This document shows positions 59,660-64,000 of a stretch of DNA of 64,000 nt, piece after piece. The notes under the pieces were generated by a model that worked only from the letters and a program-made list of their open reading frames with translations, had not been told where the DNA came from and searched no databases. Numbering within the stretch: position 1 is the first letter of the stretch; each line of letters opens with the position of its first letter. The stretch comes from Streptomyces sp. A2-16 (GTDB lineage: Bacteria > Actinomycetota > Actinomycetes > Streptomycetales > Streptomycetaceae), in NCBI RefSeq assembly GCF_018128905.1, contig NZ_CP063808.1:2790001-2854000 (forward strand). The letters are read 5' to 3'. Both the position numbers and the translations under genes were made by a program.

Positions 59660-60734
59660 GGCCCTCGTGAAGCCGTTGCGGCTCGTCAGGACACGGACCT
59701 GGGTCTGGGGCGCCGGGGCTGCCGTCCTCCTGGCGCTGCCCTTCTACCTGGACCGGTTCTGGCTCCAGACAGGCCTGTTCGCGATGGCCGCCGCGATCGG
59801 CGCCATCGGCATCAACCTCCTGACCGGGGCGACCGGACAGCTCTCCATGGGGCACGCCTTCTTCCTCGCCGTCGGCGCCTACGGCTACTGCGTGTTCGCC
59901 GCGGACGGCGGCGACGGACTCACCGGCCTGGGGCTGCCGACCTGGCTCGCGGCCGTGCTCGCGGTGCTGGTCGCGGGCCTCGCGGGCGGGCTGTTCAGCC
60001 CCATCTCCGGCCGGCTCGGGGGCGCCTACCTTGGCATCGCCACCCTCGCGCTCGTCTTCATCGGCCAGCACGTCATGTTCAACGCCCATGACCTGACCGG
60101 CGGCGCCAACGGCCGTGACGTACCGCCGCTGAGCCTGTTCGGCCTCACCTTCGACGACCGCGAACTCCTCGTCGCCGCCGTGCCCTTCGGGTCGGCCGAG
60201 AAGCTCTGGTACGCCGCTCTGGTCCTGCTGGCGGCCGGCGCCCTCTTCGCGCGGGGCGTCCTGCGCGGCCGTCCGGGCCGGGCGATGAACGCCATCCGCG
60301 ACCACCGCATCGCCGCCGGAGTGCTCGGTGTGCCGGTCGCCCGCCACCGTGCCGCCGTCTTCGTGCTGTCCTCGATGTACGCGGGGCTCGCGGGCGTACT
60401 CCTCGCCCTGGTCTTCCAGCGGACCGTGCCCGACTACTTCGGCATCACGCTCTCGCTCGAGTACCTCGCGATGATCGTCATCGGAGGGCTCGGCTCGGTC
60501 TCCGGGGCGGTGGCCGGGGCCGTGTTCGTGTCGCTGCTGCCGCAACTGCTGACCCGCTACAGCGACGCGCTGCCGCTGGTCTCCGCCCCCGGCACGGGCG
60601 GTATCGCACCGGGCGAGGCATCCCGGTACCTCTACGGCGCCGCCGTCGTGCTGGTGGTGCTGTTCCTGCCCGGCGGCCTGGTCGGGACGGTCGTACGGCG
60701 TCGAGTCACAACCCATTCAGGGGAGGAACGATGA
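59652..60734 (+). CDS. Branched-chain-type ABC permease (LivM-like)
   Basis: This 360-residue permease starts at GTG 59652, overlapping livH by eight bases. Hydrophobic helices alternate with LivM motifs: GATGQLSMGHAFFLAVGAY, AYLGIATLALVF, GRAMNAIRDHRIAAGVLGV (EAA-like coupling loop) and MIVIGGLGSVSGAVAGAVF. It forms the heterodimeric channel with the preceding gene product. Confidence 0.94.
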   Translation: MSEALVKPLRLVRTRTWVWGAGAAVLLALPFYLDRFWLQTGLFAMAAAIGAIGINLLTGATGQLSMGHAFFLAVGAYGYCVFAADGGDGLTGLGLPTWLAAVLAVLVAGLAGGLFSPISGRLGGAYLGIATLALVFIGQHVMFNAHDLTGGANGRDVPPLSLFGLTFDDRELLVAAVPFGSAEKLWYAALVLLAAGALFARGVLRGRPGRAMNAIRDHRIAAGVLGVPVARHRAAVFVLSSMYAGLAGVLLALVFQRTVPDYFGITLSLEYLAMIVIGGLGSVSGAVAGAVFVSLLPQLLTRYSDALPLVSAPGTGGIAPGEASRYLYGAAVVLVVLFLPGGLVGTVVRRRVTTHSGEER

Positions 60735-62002
60735 TGAGGACATACGCCGCCAGGGCCGCCGCGGGAGCGCTCGCCGCGCTGCTGGTGCTGGCCGGGTGCA
60801 GCTCCAAGGCCAAGGACTCCGACGACGGGGACGGCGGCAAGTCGGGCGCGGGCGGGGTGCGGACCGGGGAGGGCATCTCCGGGAAGACGATCACACTGGG
60901 CGCGCTCACCGACATGACCGGCGTCTACGCGACCCTCGGCAAGAGCGTCACCCAGGCCCAGCAGCTGTACGTGAAGCAGCTCAATGCCGCCGGAGGCGTC
61001 TGCGGCTACAAGGTGGCCCTCTCGGTGCGGGACCACGGCTACGACCCGCAGAAAGCCGTCTCCGGCTACACCGAGCTGGAGCCGAAGGTGCTCGGGTTCG
61101 CGCAGTTCATCGGCTCACCGTTCGTCGCCGCGGTCAAGCAGCGCATCGACGGCCAGGACAAGGGGCTGGTGCTCCCGCAGGCCTGGTCGTCGGCGCTGCT
61201 CGGCAGTCCGTACATCCGGGTCATCGGATCCACCTACGACATCGAGACGATCAACGCGGTCGACTTCCTGATGAAGGAGAAGGGGGTGAAGAAGGGCGAC
61301 AGGATCGGTCACGTCTACTTCGAGGGCGACTACGGCGAGAGCGCGCTGGTCGGTTCGAAGCACATCGCGAAGGAGGCCGGGCTGACCGTCGTCGAGCAGA
61401 AGATCAAGCCCACCGACAACGACATGACCGCCCAGGTCACCGCCCTCAAGCAGGCCGGCGTCAAGGCGATCGTGATCAGCGCGGGCCCGCGGCAGGCGGC
61501 CTCGCTGGTCGGGGTGGCGGCGGCGAGCGGCTTCGCCGTACCGGTCATCGGCAACAACTCGGCCTTCGCTCCGCAGCTGCTCGCCACGCAGGCAGGGCCC
61601 GCCCTGATGAAGAACTACTACGTGGCCTCGCCCTCGCTCCCCATCGGCGCGGACACCCCCGAGGCGAAGAAGCTTGTCGCCGACTACCGGGCCGCCTACC
61701 CGGACGACGCCCTGGACAACGGCATCGTGGCCGGCTGGACCGCCGCGTCGGCCTTCGGCGAGGCCCTGAAGAAGGCCTGCACGAACAAGGACCTCACCCG
61801 CGAGGGCGTGGACAAGGCCCTGCTGTCGATCGGCTCCTACGACATCGGCTTCGGCGTCACCCAGGACTTCACCGACCCCAAGTCGCCGTCCTCCAGGCAG
61901 AGCGTGATCCTTCAGCCGGACAAGAACGTCACGGGTGGCATGAAGGTCGTGAAGGAGGCGGGGGCCTCGGAGGCGGCCCAGGGGTACACACCGGGGGCGT
62001 GA
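60731..62002 (+). CDS. ABC transporter substrate-binding lipoprotein (LivJ/Peripla_BP_6 type)
   Basis: This 423-residue extracellular binding protein has a lipoprotein signal peptide with lipobox LVLAGC (lipid-anchored Cys at about residue 23) followed by a flexible Ser/Lys/Asp/Gly linker. The mature part matches type I periplasmic binding proteins of the branched-chain family (GKTITLGALTDMTGVYATLG; ISAGPRQAASLVGVA). The ATG overlaps the livM-like stop by four bases. Having the binding protein last is unusual but known. The ligand could be an amino acid, amide, urea or aromatic acid. Confidence 0.94.
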   Translation: MMRTYAARAAAGALAALLVLAGCSSKAKDSDDGDGGKSGAGGVRTGEGISGKTITLGALTDMTGVYATLGKSVTQAQQLYVKQLNAAGGVCGYKVALSVRDHGYDPQKAVSGYTELEPKVLGFAQFIGSPFVAAVKQRIDGQDKGLVLPQAWSSALLGSPYIRVIGSTYDIETINAVDFLMKEKGVKKGDRIGHVYFEGDYGESALVGSKHIAKEAGLTVVEQKIKPTDNDMTAQVTALKQAGVKAIVISAGPRQAASLVGVAAASGFAVPVIGNNSAFAPQLLATQAGPALMKNYYVASPSLPIGADTPEAKKLVADYRAAYPDDALDNGIVAGWTAASAFGEALKKACTNKDLTREGVDKALLSIGSYDIGFGVTQDFTDPKSPSSRQSVILQPDKNVTGGMKVVKEAGASEAAQGYTPGA

Positions 62003-62042
62003 GCCGACAGGCGGACCCCTTCTGGGGCCCGCCGCCCGACGA

Positions 62043-62078
62043 CGAGGGGCCCGAACCGGTACCGGTTCGGGCCCCTCG
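62043..62078. terminator. 36-bp perfect palindrome acting as bidirectional terminator
   Basis: The arms are 18 bases each with no spacer (left arm CGAGGGGCCCGAACCGGT). It lies in the 94-base gap between the convergent substrate-binding-protein and pssA genes and can form a stem from either strand, so it probably terminates both transcripts. Confidence 0.85.
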
Positions 62079-62096
62079 GGGCGATACGGCGGAGCC

Positions 62097-62951
62097 TTAC
62101 GGCAGCTGGGCCGCCCTCGCCTCGCGCCTGTTGTCGCGGAAGTTGTTCACGCGGCGGGCCGTGGCGAACAGCGGGATCACCGCGCCCATCACCAGCTGGA
62201 GCGCGCAGCCCGTCTGGAGGAGGAGCTGGCCGCTGGGGGCGCCGAACGCCCAGGCCGCGAGGAGACCCATGCCGAGGACGATCCAGGAGAGCATCGCGAC
62301 CGCGAGGCGGCCCCGCGGCTTCGGGTACTCGACCCGGCTCACCATCAGCCAGGCCGTGCCCACGATCGCCAGCAGCGTCGCCACGAAGGGGAGCTCGAGG
62401 AGCACGATCGAGACGACGGTGAGCGCACCGAACGGCGACGGCATGCCCTGGAAGGTGCCGTCCTTCACCGTCACACAGGAGAACCGCGCGAGTCTCAGCA
62501 CCACCGCGAGGAGCACCACCACCGCTCCGACCGCGGCGACCTTCTGCGACGCGTCGTCCGCCACCATGCCGTAGACGAGGACGAAGTACGCCGGCGCGAG
62601 GCCGAAGCTGATCAGGTCGGAGAGGTTGTCCAGCTCCGCGCCCATCGGCGAGGAGCGCAGCTTGCGCGCCACCAGGCCGTCGAACAGGTCGAAGACCGCC
62701 GCGCACAGCATCAGGATGACCGCCGTGGCCGCGCTGTTGCGCGCCATGCCGGACTCCTGGCTGTCGGTGAGGTGCGGGATCAGGATGCCGGTGGTGGTGA
62801 AGTACACCGCCATGAAGCCGCACGTGGCGTTGCCGAGGGTGAGGGTGTCCGCTATTGAGAGGCGGAGAGAAAGAGGCATCTCCTCCTCGTCGTCGACCTC
62901 GTCGGCCTCGGGCACCCAGCCCGCCTGGGTCTCGGGATCAATCACGGTCAA
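62097..62951 (-). CDS. pssA: CDP-diacylglycerol--serine O-phosphatidyltransferase
   Basis: This 284-residue membrane enzyme makes phosphatidylserine from CDP-diacylglycerol and serine. The CDP-alcohol phosphatidyltransferase signature is DGLVARKLRSSPMG and AELDNLSD (DG-x2-AR-x7-G-x3-D-x3-D, with seven rather than eight residues after AR). About seven hydrophobic helices follow. The N-terminal 35 residues are acidic. Its ATG overlaps the psd end by 14 bases, so the two form an operon for phosphatidylethanolamine. Confidence 0.94.
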   Translation of the reverse strand: MTVIDPETQAGWVPEADEVDDEEEMPLSLRLSIADTLTLGNATCGFMAVYFTTTGILIPHLTDSQESGMARNSAATAVILMLCAAVFDLFDGLVARKLRSSPMGAELDNLSDLISFGLAPAYFVLVYGMVADDASQKVAAVGAVVVLLAVVLRLARFSCVTVKDGTFQGMPSPFGALTVVSIVLLELPFVATLLAIVGTAWLMVSRVEYPKPRGRLAVAMLSWIVLGMGLLAAWAFGAPSGQLLLQTGCALQLVMGAVIPLFATARRVNNFRDNRREARAAQLP

Positions 62952-63594
62952 TGCGAGTCACCCCAGCCACCGTCTTCTGGCCGACCTCGACCGCGACCTC
63001 CACGCCCTCGGGCAGGTAGATGTCGACGCGCGAGCCGAAGCGGATCAGGCCGATGCGGTCACCCTGCTCGACCTTCGTCCCCTGCGGGATGTACGGCACG
63101 ATGCGACGGGCCACCGCGCCGGCGATCTGGATCATCTCGATGTCACCGAGTTCGGTGTCGAAGTGCCAGACGACGCGCTCGTTGTTCTCGCTCTCCTTGT
63201 TGAACGCCGGAACGAACCCGCCGGGGATGTGCTCGACCGACGTCACCGTGCCGGAGAGCGGCGCGCGGTTGACGTGGACGTTGAGCGGGCTCATGAAGAT
63301 CGCGACGCGGGTGCGGCCGTCCTTCCACGGCATGATGCTCTGCACCACACCGTCGGCGGGCGAGATGACCCGGCCCGGGGCGATCTCGCGCTCGGGGTCG
63401 CGGAAGAACCACAGCATGCCCGCCGCCAGCGCGGTGGCGGGCACGGCGACGGCCTTGGCGGCGCCGGACTTGCGCGCGCGTACCAGGCTCAGTGCTGCGG
63501 TGGCGACGGTCGGGAGGAGCCACGGCGATGCTCCGCGCGCGAGGCGTACGCCTGCCAGGCTGTCGCGAGGTGCAGAGGTTTGGCTGTGGGGCAT
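62938..63594 (-). CDS. psd: Phosphatidylserine decarboxylase proenzyme
   Basis: This 218-residue short-form (PSD-A type) enzyme has the autocleavage site in IRFGSRVDIYLP (between Gly and Ser), which makes the pyruvoyl-Ser active site. Conserved blocks include WFFRDPERE, SPADGVVQ and MSPLNVHVNRAP. The ATG at 63594 (MPHSQTSAP) is chosen; upstream codons look non-coding. It converts phosphatidylserine to phosphatidylethanolamine and is co-transcribed with pssA. Confidence 0.94.
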   Translation of the reverse strand: MPHSQTSAPRDSLAGVRLARGASPWLLPTVATAALSLVRARKSGAAKAVAVPATALAAGMLWFFRDPEREIAPGRVISPADGVVQSIMPWKDGRTRVAIFMSPLNVHVNRAPLSGTVTSVEHIPGGFVPAFNKESENNERVVWHFDTELGDIEMIQIAGAVARRIVPYIPQGTKVEQGDRIGLIRFGSRVDIYLPEGVEVAVEVGQKTVAGVTRIDRD

Positions 63595-63764
63595 GGATGA
63601 CCTTCGTAGCGGATGATGCCGCGCACTAGACGGGGGACGGCGGCTTTCCGGGATCGTACCGGTCGCGGGCCACAACTGGGCAAGCCAGGAAGCCGAGTCG
63701 GCGGCTGAACCGTGTTGACGGGGTGTGATCTTCTTCTCCAAGAAAACACCCCGTATCCGGACAT

Positions 63765-64000
63765 CTAGCCCTGGAACCGATACTCTTCGAGCAGCCTGCG
63801 ACCGATGATCATTTTCTGGATCTCGGCGGTACCTTCACCGATCAGCAGCATCGGAGCCTCACGGTAGAGGCGCTCGATCTCGTACTCCTTGGAGAAGCCG
63901 TAGCCGCCGTGGATCCGGAAGGCGTCTTCCACGACCTCTTTGCAGTATTCGGAGGCGAGGTACTTCGCCATCCCTGCTTCAAGGTCGTTTCGCTCACCGG
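63765..64000 (-). CDS. Acyl-CoA dehydrogenase, C-terminal end only
   Basis: The frame is open to the window edge and covers the last 78 residues. Acyl-CoA dehydrogenase C-terminal motifs are clear: MAKYLASEYCKEVVEDAFRI, HGGYGFSKEYEIERLYRE, and IGEGTAEIQKMIIGRRLL, which includes FAD-binding residues. It is a flavin enzyme of acyl-CoA oxidation. The catalytic Glu lies in the missing part or in the EGTAEIQ region, depending on subfamily. Confidence 0.93.
   Translation of the reverse strand, partial: GERNDLEAGMAKYLASEYCKEVVEDAFRIHGGYGFSKEYEIERLYREAPMLLIGEGTAEIQKMIIGRRLLEEYRFQG

Overview
The window is typical Streptomyces-type chromosome: very high G+C with G/C-dominated third codon positions, GTG as well as ATG starts, GTGA/ATGA-coupled operons, Sec and Tat secreted hydrolases, PucR regulators, F420-type enzymes and a conservon (cvnABCD). 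I recall the gene order around the hydantoin/pyrimidine cluster and psd/pssA from other Streptomyces chromosomes, but no search was run. No rRNA, tRNA or CRISPR was seen.

Layout. 1-10 kb: end of a secreted protein gene, an amino-acid ABC ATPase, a secreted CocE/PepX-type hydrolase, a gamma-glutamyltransferase, a ClpC/ClpB-type unfoldase, and methionine aminopeptidase divergent from a small XRE regulator. 10.4-12.3 kb: a 632-residue protein with a long disordered middle. 12.5-21.4 kb: a co-directional reductive pyrimidine/hydantoin degradation cluster (two nitrilase-fold amidohydrolases, aminotransferase, PucR regulator, dihydropyrimidinase, LLM/F420 oxidoreductase, NCS1 transporter). 21.4-33.4 kb: single genes and small operons (secreted proteins, two-component system, methyltransferase, phospholipase D, second GGT-like protein, inositol-phosphatase-like enzyme, FAD oxidoreductase, macro domain). 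33.7-43.2 kb: Tat-exported GH2 beta-galactosidase with a LamG-like insert, an ArsR/MFS/P1B-4 ATPase metal locus, and the DNA alkylation repair pair Ada-AlkA plus Ogt.

43.3-44.5 kb holds a two-gene unit, a membrane FHA protein and a 127-residue protein. Both carry the same short Asn/Gly/Gln-rich motif (NINNV-x-G-x-Q), and their DNA is less G+C-rich than the surroundings. I consider this the best candidate for an undescribed system: an amyloid-like homotypic signalling pair whose small partner may act at the membrane.

46.2-54.3 kb: an ADP-ribosylglycohydrolase gene is broken into an N-terminal piece (54054-54347) and a frameshifted C-terminal piece (46243-46640), both on the minus strand. Between them lies a seven-gene operon: a conservon whose CvnB carries two roadblock domains, two cytochromes P450 (one without the ExxR motif) and an enoyl-CoA hydratase. 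It looks like an island that replaced the middle of the gene.

54.5-64 kb: glycerate kinase, a PucR-type regulator divergent from a five-gene branched-chain-type ABC transporter operon with a palindrome between them, a 36-bp perfect palindrome acting as terminator, then psd-pssA (phosphatidylethanolamine synthesis) and the end of an acyl-CoA dehydrogenase gene.
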